In this document: in pieces, positions 57,314 through 64,000 of the stretch
Position numbering within the stretch: position 1 is the first letter of the stretch
Layout: every line of letters starts with the position of its first letter
Origin: Paracoccus hibiscisoli
Lineage (GTDB): Bacteria > Pseudomonadota > Alphaproteobacteria > Rhodobacterales > Rhodobacteraceae
DNA: 64,000 bases
Reading direction: 5' to 3'
Assembly: GCF_005048265.1 (NCBI RefSeq)
Contig: NZ_SUNH01000007.1
Coordinates: forward strand, 124,001 to 188,000
Program-made: the position numbers and the translations under genes
Notes under the pieces: model-generated
What the model saw: the letters and a program-made list of their open reading frames with translations, nothing else
What the model was told of the DNA's origin: nothing
The model's database searches: none

Positions 57314-58827
57314 TCGGCGGCCTCCCTTTGGGTGGCGAAATCGTCTGGAAATTGCGTCAGCGCGGACATGACCGGATAGGGGGTGAACCCCCCCAGCGCA
57401 CAGAGAGAGCCATCCTTCATCGTCTCGCACAGGTCGGTCAGCAGGGCGGCGGCAGCAGGGTCGCCCGCGGCGATGCGGTCGATGGTCTCGACGCCCCGAA
57501 CCGCGCCGATCCGGCAGGGCGTGCATTTCCCGCAGGATTCGATGGCGCAGAACTCCATCGCGAACCGCGCCATCTGCAGCATGTCGGCGCTGTCGTCGAA
57601 CACGACCAACCCCGCATGGCCGATCAGCCCGCCCGCCGCGTCGAAATCCTCGTAGCCCATCGCCGTGTCGAATTTCGACACCGGCATATAGGCGCCCAGC
57701 GGCCCGCCGACCTGCACCGCCTTGACCGGACGCCCCGTCGCCGTGCCGCCCGCGATATCGTTGACCACCTCGCCCAGCGACAGGCCGAACGCGGTCTCGA
57801 ACAGCCCGCCCCGCGCGACATTGCCGGCAATCTGCAGCGTGACCGTTCCGCGCGACCGGCCCAGCCCGAAATCGGCATAGGCTTGCGCGCCGCGCTCAAA
57901 GATCACCGGCACGGTCGCCAGACTGATCACGTTGTTCACGACCGTGGGCTTGCCCAGAAACCCTTCCAGCGCGGGCAGCGGGGGTTTCGCGCGGACCGTG
58001 CCGCGCTTGCCCTCCAGGCTGTTCAGCAGGCTGGTTTCCTCTCCGCAGACATAGGCGCCGGCGCCGACCCGCACCTGCATGTCAAAGGCGCGCCCCGAGC
58101 CCAGCACGTCCGGCCCCAGCACGCCGCGCGCGCGAGCGATCGCGACCGCCTGTTCCAGCACCGCGATGGCAACCGGATATTCCGACCGCATATAGACATA
58201 GCCGCGCGTGGCCCCCACGCCCAGGGCGGCAATCGCCATCCCCTCGATCAGCGTGAAGGGGTCGCCCTCCATGATCATCCGGTCGGCAAAGGTGCCGCTG
58301 TCGCCCTCATCGGCATTGCAGACGATGTATTTCTGATCGGCGACGGCCTCGGCCACGGTCTTCCACTTGATGCCGGTCGGAAACCCCGCGCCGCCGCGCC
58401 CGCGCAACCCGCTGGCGGTGACCTCGGCCACGATCTGGGCGCTGTCCATCGCCACGGCCCGGCGCAGGCCGACCAGCCCGCCATGGGCCGCGTAATCGTC
58501 CAGATCAAGCGGGTCGATCAGCCCGCAGCGTGCGAATGTCAGCCGCGTCTGGCGCGCGAAGAAGGGGATATCCTCGACCGTGCCCAGGCTGTTCAGCCGC
58601 CCGTCCATCAGCGCCGGGACATCCGCCGCCGATACCGGGCCATAGGCCAGCCTGCGCCCGTCCGCCTCGATCTCGACCAGCGGCTCCAGCCAGACCATGC
58701 CGCGCGATCCGTTGCGGATGATCTGCACGTCCAGACCGCGCAGTGCCGCCTCGTGCGCGATGGCATCGGCGACCGCATCCGCGCCCAGCGCCTTGGCCGC
58801 GCTGTCCAGGGGAACATAGATCCTCAT
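57310..58827 (-). CDS. fdsB: formate dehydrogenase subunit beta (NADH/FMN)
   Basis: FdsB is the NuoF-like diaphorase subunit that passes electrons from FeS clusters to FMN and NAD+. The 505-residue product has an N-terminal thioredoxin-like segment and the NADH/FMN loop GLRGRGGAGFPTGIKWK. It also has CNADEGDSGTF, YMRSEYP and a 4Fe-4S motif SCGKCTPCRIG near the C-terminus. The ATG at 58827 overlaps fdsG. Confidence 0.96.
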   Translation of the reverse strand: MRIYVPLDSAAKALGADAVADAIAHEAALRGLDVQIIRNGSRGMVWLEPLVEIEADGRRLAYGPVSAADVPALMDGRLNSLGTVEDIPFFARQTRLTFARCGLIDPLDLDDYAAHGGLVGLRRAVAMDSAQIVAEVTASGLRGRGGAGFPTGIKWKTVAEAVADQKYIVCNADEGDSGTFADRMIMEGDPFTLIEGMAIAALGVGATRGYVYMRSEYPVAIAVLEQAVAIARARGVLGPDVLGSGRAFDMQVRVGAGAYVCGEETSLLNSLEGKRGTVRAKPPLPALEGFLGKPTVVNNVISLATVPVIFERGAQAYADFGLGRSRGTVTLQIAGNVARGGLFETAFGLSLGEVVNDIAGGTATGRPVKAVQVGGPLGAYMPVSKFDTAMGYEDFDAAGGLIGHAGLVVFDDSADMLQMARFAMEFCAIESCGKCTPCRIGAVRGVETIDRIAAGDPAAAALLTDLCETMKDGSLCALGGFTPYPVMSALTQFPDDFATQREAAE

Positions 58828-59315
58828 GCGCCCGCCCCCGTCTCGGCTAGCAGCCGGTCGGCATCGACCCGCCCCAGCAACCGCCCGTCCAGCATCGCGG
58901 CAGGGCCGCAGGCGCACAGGCCCAGGCAATAGACCGGCTCGACCGTGACCGCGCCGTCCGGGGTGGTGCCGTGCCAGTCCACGCCCAGCCGCGCCAGGGT
59001 CTCCGCCGCGACGCCGGTGCCGCCCATCGCCTGGCAGGCCTCGGCGCGACAGATTTTCAGGACCTGCCGCCCGGCAGGATGGTCGCGGAAATCGTGGTAA
59101 AAGCTGATGACGCCCAGAACCTCGGCCCGGCCCAGGTTCAGCAGATCGGCCAGCACCGGCACCGCCGCCTGGGGCACATGCCCCCATTCGGCCTGGATCG
59201 CATGCAGCATGGGCAGCAGTGGCCCCTCCAGCGCGGTCAGGGGCGCCACGATCTGGCGGATATCCTCGGCTGAGGGGGTGGCTGCGGCTAAGTTGGCTGG
59301 CGCGGGGTCACGCAT
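58824..59315 (-). CDS. fdsG: formate dehydrogenase subunit gamma (2Fe-2S, NuoE-like)
   Basis: FdsG is the NuoE-like 2Fe-2S thioredoxin-fold subunit. In the 163-residue product Cys89, Cys94, Cys130 and Cys134 (CRAEAC and CLGLC) bind the cluster. The ATG at 59315 has AAAGG upstream and is preferred over one 16 codons earlier. It is the first gene of the fds operon, with an LTTR-type dyad 75 bases upstream. Confidence 0.96.
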   Translation of the reverse strand: MRDPAPANLAAATPSAEDIRQIVAPLTALEGPLLPMLHAIQAEWGHVPQAAVPVLADLLNLGRAEVLGVISFYHDFRDHPAGRQVLKICRAEACQAMGGTGVAAETLARLGVDWHGTTPDGAVTVEPVYCLGLCACGPAAMLDGRLLGRVDADRLLAETGAGA

Positions 59316-59390
59316 GGCTGGCCTTTCTGTCGTTCCCCCCCAGTCAACGCCCGGAATGATCACAAATCAATATCGCAGTTCCGTCATACG

Positions 59391-59405
59391 ATAGGCTGCG
59401 CCTAT
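59391..59405. promoter_or_regulatory. LysR-type T-N11-A dyad between lysR and fdsG
   Basis: ATAGGC (59391-59396) and GCCTAT (59400-59405) form a perfect inverted repeat containing T-N11-A, the canonical LysR box. It overlaps the stop codon of the lysR gene and lies about 75 bases upstream of fdsG, where an activator or repressor of the fds operon would bind. Confidence 0.6.
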
Positions 59406-60283
59406 GACACCATGCGCCGCGCCTCGGTCAGCAGGGCCTCCAGCACGGGTGTGTGGGGCTCGCGCCAAGGCGCGATCAGGCCGACGGCATGGCCCGGCCC
59501 CTCGGGGGCCAGCTGCACCAGCGCCAGCGGCTTGCCCTGTGCCAGAAACCCCGCGATGTCCTGCGGCAGGATCGTGACCCAACCCCCGGCCAGCACCTGC
59601 GAGACCAGCACCACGGTGGAATTGCTCTCGACCATGGCCAGGGGGGTGACGCCCGCATCGGCCAGGCGGCGGTTGATGATGCGGCGGTTCTGCATGTCGG
59701 GCGTCAGCAGGCACAGCCGCAGCCCGTCCAAGCCCGCCCAGTCCAGCACCCCGGCCCCCGCCAGCGCATGATCCGCCGGCACCACCAGGCTGTAGCGTTC
59801 GTCATACAGCGGCACCGCGCTGACCCGGCCCAGCGGCTCGTTGTCCAGATAAGAGATGCCCGCATCGACCTGCAGGTCCTCGATCATCTTCAGGATCTCG
59901 ACCGAGGCGCGCGACAGGATCGTCAGCCCGACATTCGGATGCGCCGCCCCATACCGGGCCGCCAGCCGCGCGGCCCAGGTCAGCGCGGTCGGCACCACCG
60001 CGATGCGCAGCTGGCCGGTCAGCCCGTGGCGGGTGGCGCGCATCTCGTCGCGCAGCTGGCGGGCGTCGCCCACGATGCGCCGCGCCCAGACCAGCGCCGC
60101 CTGCCCCTCGGGCGTCAGCCCGCCATAGCGCGCGCCGCGAAAGATCAGCAGGACGCCCAGCTGCGCCTCCAGCTGCTTGATGCCCGCCGACAGGCTGGGC
60201 TGTGTGATGCCCAGCGTGGCCGCGGCGCGTCCGAAATGACCCTCCTTGGCCACGGCCAGGAACATCTCCAGCTTGTCGATCAT
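59402..60283 (-). CDS. LysR family regulator of the fds operon
   Basis: The 293-residue protein has the LTTR winged helix (residues 1-60; AVAKEGHFGRAAATLGITQPSLSAGIKQLE) and a type 2 periplasmic-binding-like sensor domain. It lies immediately upstream of fdsG on the same strand, as FdsR does in other fds operons, and an LTTR dyad sits between them. Formate is a plausible inducer. The ATG at 60283 gives the standard start; upstream in-frame codons are unlikely. Confidence 0.9.
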   Translation of the reverse strand: MIDKLEMFLAVAKEGHFGRAAATLGITQPSLSAGIKQLEAQLGVLLIFRGARYGGLTPEGQAALVWARRIVGDARQLRDEMRATRHGLTGQLRIAVVPTALTWAARLAARYGAAHPNVGLTILSRASVEILKMIEDLQVDAGISYLDNEPLGRVSAVPLYDERYSLVVPADHALAGAGVLDWAGLDGLRLCLLTPDMQNRRIINRRLADAGVTPLAMVESNSTVVLVSQVLAGGWVTILPQDIAGFLAQGKPLALVQLAPEGPGHAVGLIAPWREPHTPVLEALLTEARRMVS

Positions 60284-60369
60284 GGCGCCTCCTTTGCGGC
60301 GCATCAGGCGCGCATGGGCCTGCGGGGTCAAGCCTTGCCGCGCGCGCCTCGCCCGGGCAGGGTCAGGCG

Positions 60370-61023
60370 ATGGACGACATCCTGCTGATCCACGGGGCCT
60401 GGCATGGCGGCTGGTGCTGGGACGCCACGGCGGCGGCCCTGCGCGCGCGGGGCTGGCGCGTGGCCTGCCCCGACCTGCCCAATGCGGCGGACACGACGCT
60501 GGCGCAGGCGGTGGCGGCCCTGCCCCCGGCCCGCGTGATCCTGGGCCATTCGATGGGCGGCATCCTGGCCGAGGCGCTGGCCAGCCGCCACCCGCCTTGC
60601 GCGCTGATCCACCTGTGCAGCTATCTACCCCTGCCCGGCGACAGCCTGGCCGCGCTGGACCGGCTGATCCCCGCACCGCCCCGCGCCTGGCCGCGCGACC
60701 CCGAGGGCCGCCTGATCCTGCCCCCCGATGCGGCGCGGGCGCTGATGCTGCACGGGCTGTCGGACGCGCAGGCGATGCAGGCCATCGCCAGCCTGCGCCC
60801 CCAGCCGGTCGGGCCTTTGCGCGATCGCTGGCCCGGGCCGCGCGCGGCGGTGGCGCGCCATTATGTGCTCTGCGGACAGGACCGCGCCATCGCGCCCGCG
60901 CTGCAACGCGCCATGCTGGCCCGCGCCCCGGTCCAGCATCTCCATGAAGCCGATTGGGATCATTCGCCTTTCCTCACCGATCCGCAGGGGCTGGCCGATC
61001 TGGTGGACCGCATCGCGCGTTAG
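60370..61023 (+). CDS. alpha/beta hydrolase
   Basis: The 217-residue protein has the oxyanion HGAWHGGW segment (residues 9-15), the nucleophile Ser61 in GHSMGG, and a C-terminal DHSPF with the likely catalytic His. The pattern resembles the small esterase group that includes plant methyl-salicylate esterases and EstC. Substrate unknown. It diverges from lysR and converges on doeB with overlapping stops. Confidence 0.87.
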   Translation: MDDILLIHGAWHGGWCWDATAAALRARGWRVACPDLPNAADTTLAQAVAALPPARVILGHSMGGILAEALASRHPPCALIHLCSYLPLPGDSLAALDRLIPAPPRAWPRDPEGRLILPPDAARALMLHGLSDAQAMQAIASLRPQPVGPLRDRWPGPRAAVARHYVLCGQDRAIAPALQRAMLARAPVQHLHEADWDHSPFLTDPQGLADLVDRIAR

Positions 61024-62009
61024 TCCACCGCCACGGCCACAACCGCCAGGCAATCGCCGGTCTGGACCAGCCCGGGGAAATGCCGCGCCGCCAGCAGGCC
61101 GGGGCGGTTCGCATGGACGGTGACCGGCGCAACCCCGGTGCGGTCGGCGGGCCAGATGCAGGCCAAAGGCTGTCCCTCAGCCACGGCCTCTCCCAGATCG
61201 ACCAGCGGATGGATCAGCCCGCCCTGCGGCGCGAAATGGAAGCAGGCGTCGTCGGGCATGTCCAGCATGCGGCCGGCCGCGGCGCCCTCGACCGGGCCGG
61301 ACAGGATGCCTGCATGGCGCAGCACATTGCGCGCCCCCCGCAGCGCGATCGCGACCGAGGCCGCCGTGGCCGTCCCGCCGCCGCCCAATTCGGTCGTGAC
61401 AAAGACCTTGCCCTGCTGTTCCACCGTGGTGTCGAACATGCCGACCGCGTCGATTTCCCGCATCATCATCGACCAGGGCGCGCCAAAGGCCCGCATCGCG
61501 GCAACGCAGGCCGCCTGCTGATCCGCATCGTCCAGGTAATGCGCCGCGGCATAGGGCAGAAAATCCAGCGTCTTGCCGCCCGAATGGTAATCCAGCACGA
61601 CATCCGCCGCAGGCACCAGAACCGTCGCCAGATAATCCGCGATCTTTTGCGTCACCGTGCCGTCCGCGCGGCCCGGAAAGGCGCGGTTCATGTTGACCCC
61701 GTCCACCGGGCTGACCCGCGTGCCCGCCGCCACCGCGGGCGCGTTCATCGCGGGCAGGATGATCACGCGGCCCATCACCTGCGCGGGCTCCAGCTCCCAG
61801 GCCAGCTGCTGCAGCGCCAGGGGGCCTTCGTATTCGTCGCCGTGATTGCCCCCGGTCAGCAGCGCGGTGGGACCGTCGCCGCCCCGGATCACCGTCAGCG
61901 GGATCATCACGCTGCCCCAGGCGCTGTCATTGCGGCTGTGCGGCAGGCGCAGGAACCCGTGATGCTTGCCGGGCGCGTCCAGCGGGATGGTGGGGGTGAT
62001 CGCCGTCAC
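61020..62009 (-). CDS. doeB: N-alpha-acetyl-L-2,4-diaminobutyrate deacetylase
   Basis: DoeB (EutE) removes acetate from N-acetyl-diaminobutyrate made by ectoine hydrolase, yielding diaminobutyrate for entry into central metabolism. The 329-residue product belongs to the aspartoacylase/succinylglutamate-desuccinylase zinc family, with GGNHGDEYEGP (His and Glu ligands), NMNRAFPG, and DYHSGG in order. The start is a GTG that overlaps the doeA stop (GTGA), fixing the frame; a longer reading frame into doeA is a shadow. Confidence 0.93.
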   Translation of the reverse strand: MTAITPTIPLDAPGKHHGFLRLPHSRNDSAWGSVMIPLTVIRGGDGPTALLTGGNHGDEYEGPLALQQLAWELEPAQVMGRVIILPAMNAPAVAAGTRVSPVDGVNMNRAFPGRADGTVTQKIADYLATVLVPAADVVLDYHSGGKTLDFLPYAAAHYLDDADQQAACVAAMRAFGAPWSMMMREIDAVGMFDTTVEQQGKVFVTTELGGGGTATAASVAIALRGARNVLRHAGILSGPVEGAAAGRMLDMPDDACFHFAPQGGLIHPLVDLGEAVAEGQPLACIWPADRTGVAPVTVHANRPGLLAARHFPGLVQTGDCLAVVAVAVD

Positions 62010-63202
62010 GACTTCACCAGCATCCGGCGCGGCAGGGTGCAGAACAGGTCGGGCGCGCCATCGGTGATGATGATCGATTCCGTGGTCTCGTATCCCCAGT
62101 CGTCCATCCACAGCCCGGTCATGAAATGGAACGTCATCCCCGGCTGCAGCACCGTCTTGTCGCCCCGGCGCAGCGACATGGTGCGTTCGCCCCAGTCGGG
62201 CGGATAGGACAGGCCGATCGGGTATCCGGTGCGGTTGTCCTTGACGATGCCGTGGCGGTCCAGCACCCGGAAGAAGGCGTTGGCAACATCCTCGCAGGTA
62301 TTGCCGGCGCGGGCGGCCTCCAGCCCCTCTTCCATGCCCTCCAGGACGGCCTTTTCGGCCTCCAGCATCGCGTCGGGGGGCGTGCCGAGGAAAATCGTGC
62401 GCGACAGCGGCACGTGGTACCGCTGATAACAGCCCGCGATCTCGAAGAACGTGCCCTCCTCGGGCTTCATCGGCTGGTCGTCCCAGGTCAGGTGCGGCGC
62501 GCCCGCATCGGGCCCCGATGGCAGCAGCGGCACGATGGCCGGATAGTCGCCGCCATGCCCCGACCATTCGTCATAGCGCAGGCCCGCGTCATAGATCTCG
62601 GCCACCAGATCGCATTTGCGCATGCCGACCTCGACCTTGTCGGCGATGCGGCGGTGCATGCGTTCGACAATGCGCGCGGCCTTGCGCATGTATTCCAGCT
62701 CTTTCTCGGTCTTGACGGCGCGCTGCCAGTTGACCAGCGACACCGCGTCGGTCAGCCGCGCGTCCGGCAGGCCCGCGACCAGACAGCCATGCGCCTTGGC
62801 GGAATACCAGTAATTGTCCATCTCGACCCCGATGGTGCCGCGGTTCCAGCCCATGTCGGTCAGCCGGGCGGCCAGATACTCCATCGGGTGGCGGACCTCG
62901 GACTGCACGTAATGGTCGGGATAGCCGATGATCGCGTCCTCGGGCATCCAGACGGTGCGCAGCGCACCCTGCGCGTCCTGCCCGCGCCCGAACCACACGG
63001 GCGGGCCGGACGGCCCCACGATCACGCATTGATGCACATAGAAAGACCAGCCGTCATAGCCGGTCAGCCAGGCCATGTTGGACGGATCGCTGACGATCAG
63101 CACGTCCAGCCCCTGACGCGCCATGCGGGCGCGGGTGCCGCTCAGGCGGGCCTGATATTCCTCGGTCGCAAATCGTTCGGGCGTGCGTTGCAGTTCGGGC
63201 AT
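62006..63202 (-). CDS. doeA: ectoine hydrolase
   Basis: DoeA (EutD) opens the ectoine ring to N-acetyl-diaminobutyrate. The 398-residue product is a peptidase-M24-fold enzyme with creatinase-like N-terminal domain and C-terminal pita-bread fold. Signature stretches are GYDGWSFYVHQCV, DEWSGHGGDYPAIVPLLPSG and EEGTFFEIAGCYQRYHVPLSRT. It is the central gene of the ectoine operon and is coupled to doeB. Confidence 0.95.
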   Translation of the reverse strand: MPELQRTPERFATEEYQARLSGTRARMARQGLDVLIVSDPSNMAWLTGYDGWSFYVHQCVIVGPSGPPVWFGRGQDAQGALRTVWMPEDAIIGYPDHYVQSEVRHPMEYLAARLTDMGWNRGTIGVEMDNYWYSAKAHGCLVAGLPDARLTDAVSLVNWQRAVKTEKELEYMRKAARIVERMHRRIADKVEVGMRKCDLVAEIYDAGLRYDEWSGHGGDYPAIVPLLPSGPDAGAPHLTWDDQPMKPEEGTFFEIAGCYQRYHVPLSRTIFLGTPPDAMLEAEKAVLEGMEEGLEAARAGNTCEDVANAFFRVLDRHGIVKDNRTGYPIGLSYPPDWGERTMSLRRGDKTVLQPGMTFHFMTGLWMDDWGYETTESIIITDGAPDLFCTLPRRMLVKS

Positions 63203-63229
63203 GGGCGTGAACCTTGCAGGGGGGTGATG

Positions 63230-63933
63230 TTACCAGCTTCGGGTGCGAAACAGCGCGCCGGGGCCGTGGGCAGGAATGCGCGCGCGGTCCAGCATGGCCC
63301 AGAACAGCGCCTGGTTCGCGGTCAGGACGGGCTTGCCCAACCGCGCCTCCAGCGCGTCGATCAGCTCCAGCGCGGCAGCGCGGTGCAGGACAGAAACAGC
63401 GCCTGCGCGTCGGGGTGATCGGCGGCCAGCGCCATCTCGGTGATCTCGGGCGGGGACAGCAGCGCCATCTCGCGGTCGTCGGCATGGCCCATCGAGACAC
63501 TGCGCACCACGTCGATGCCCTGCGCGGCAAAGCGGTCCGCGACCAGCGCCGTGGTCAAGGCCAGATAGGGCGTCATCAGCGCGACCCGCGACACCCCCAA
63601 GGCCGCAAAGCCTCGCAGCGCCGCCCCGGCAGGCGCGGTCACAGGCGCGCGGTCGCCGGTCAGCGCCTCCAACCCCTCGCCCAGCACGGCCGATGCGGAT
63701 GTGCAGCCGAACGCGATCCCGGCCAGGGGCACGCCCGGCACGATCAGGTTTGCGGCCTCGGCCAGCCGGGGGCCGGTCGCGCGCAGGTTCGCCTCGGTCG
63801 TGGGGTTGTCAAAGGCGATGCGGGTGACGTGCAGGCGGGTGCCATGGGGCATCAGGCGCGCGGCATCGGCCTCAATCGTCATGTCGGTCGCAAGCGCGAT
63901 CAACCCGAACCGGGTCAGGGCATCACGTGTCAT
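63230..63933 (-). pseudogene. eutA: eutA, broken by a single-base deletion
   Basis: The first 190 residues (from the ATG at 63933) read as the ectoine/hydroxyectoine utilisation protein EutA of the aspartate racemase/maleate isomerase fold, with GIAFGCTSASAVLG and LFLSCTALP carrying the two catalytic-type cysteines. Directly after LSCTALP the frame ends in a stop at 63361. If one base is restored near 63377, the frame continues ALELIDALEARLGKPVLTAN and so on to a stop at 63230, the expected end of the family. So either a genuine frameshift or a sequencing error. The upstream gene ends three bases before the ATG. Confidence 0.85.
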
Positions 63934-63936
63934 GGA

Positions 63937-64000
63937 TCAGCCCCCCACCGCCAGATCGCGCAGGAACAGCGCGATCTGCGGGAAAAAGATCAGCGCCACC
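63937..64000 (-). CDS. C-terminal end of a TRAP transporter large permease (partial)
   Basis: The last 21 codons (ALIFFPQIALFLRDLAVGG) match the C-terminus of DctM-type TRAP large permeases. Next to eutA and doeA this is most likely UehC, the ectoine/hydroxyectoine importer. The rest lies beyond the window. Confidence 0.65.
   Translation of the reverse strand, partial: VALIFFPQIALFLRDLAVGG

Noticed and set aside
54551..57379. Open frame of 942 codons antisense to fdsA
   Set aside because: No domain or binding site; fully explained by the third-position GC of fdsA.
63361..63400. Programmed ribosomal frameshift in eutA
   Set aside because: No slippery heptamer or downstream structure is evident; a one-base deletion or read error explains it.

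Overview
The window is GC-rich, densely packed alphaproteobacterial DNA, most likely from a member of the Rhodobacteraceae close to Paracoccus. The evidence for this is a complete Rhodobacter-type gene transfer agent (GTA) operon, a class I lysyl-tRNA synthetase, the rpsA-ihfB-lapA-trpF order, an NAD-dependent molybdenum formate dehydrogenase (fds) operon, a CIO-type cytochrome bd, and an ectoine utilisation cluster fed by a TRAP transporter. The species is inferred from gene content only. No tRNA, rRNA, CRISPR array or insertion sequence was seen, and no gene-free stretch exceeds about 250 bases.

Layout. 1-2.6 kb: a small lipoprotein, an SDR-fold protein that lacks the catalytic lysine, an RsmC-like rRNA methyltransferase and ClpS. 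2.8-7.7 kb: a D,D-carboxypeptidase with a SPOR domain, then a GbsR/MarR regulator with a perfect dyad upstream, followed by cydAB. 7.7-12 kb: ychF, trpA with a VOC protein and a GNAT acetyltransferase, and a TerB/J-domain protein. 12-20.8 kb: an acetate module on the minus strand, in the order acs, DUF4212 small subunit, sodium:solute symporter, cNMP/CBS/DUF294 protein, small membrane protein, single-domain response regulator, and a membrane protein with a PAS domain, a degenerate kinase region and a DEDDh exonuclease. 20.9-32.3 kb: a SulP transporter, a beta-helix protein that may be a GTA head spike, lysK and a TerB protein driven from overlapping divergent promoters, dacB-nadD, a 5'-nucleotidase, and DUF952-pyrD.

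32.2-47.9 kb: cysE, then the GTA operon read leftwards from g1 (small terminase) to g15 (baseplate megatron) and a DUF2793 head-spike gene. All expected structural genes are present and open. There is no integrase, replication or lysis gene, which fits a domesticated particle rather than a prophage. The operon has a promoter with a terminator-like hairpin just behind it, and strong hairpins in each of its long intercistronic gaps.

48-53.3 kb: trpF, lapA, ihfB and rpsA (one direction), then a metallophosphoesterase and a lipid-kinase-like protein. 53.4-60.3 kb: the fds operon (fdsG-fdsB-fdsA-fdhD-fdsD) with its LysR regulator and a T-N11-A dyad between them. 60.4-64 kb: an alpha/beta hydrolase, then ectoine catabolism (doeB, doeA, a frameshifted eutA, and the end of a TRAP large permease).

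The most interesting points are the acetate-linked sensor/exonuclease module, the control elements and spike gene of the GTA, the broken eutA with eutB/eutC absent from their usual place, and the fact that five of the six convergent gene pairs have stop codons that overlap, abut or lie four bases apart.
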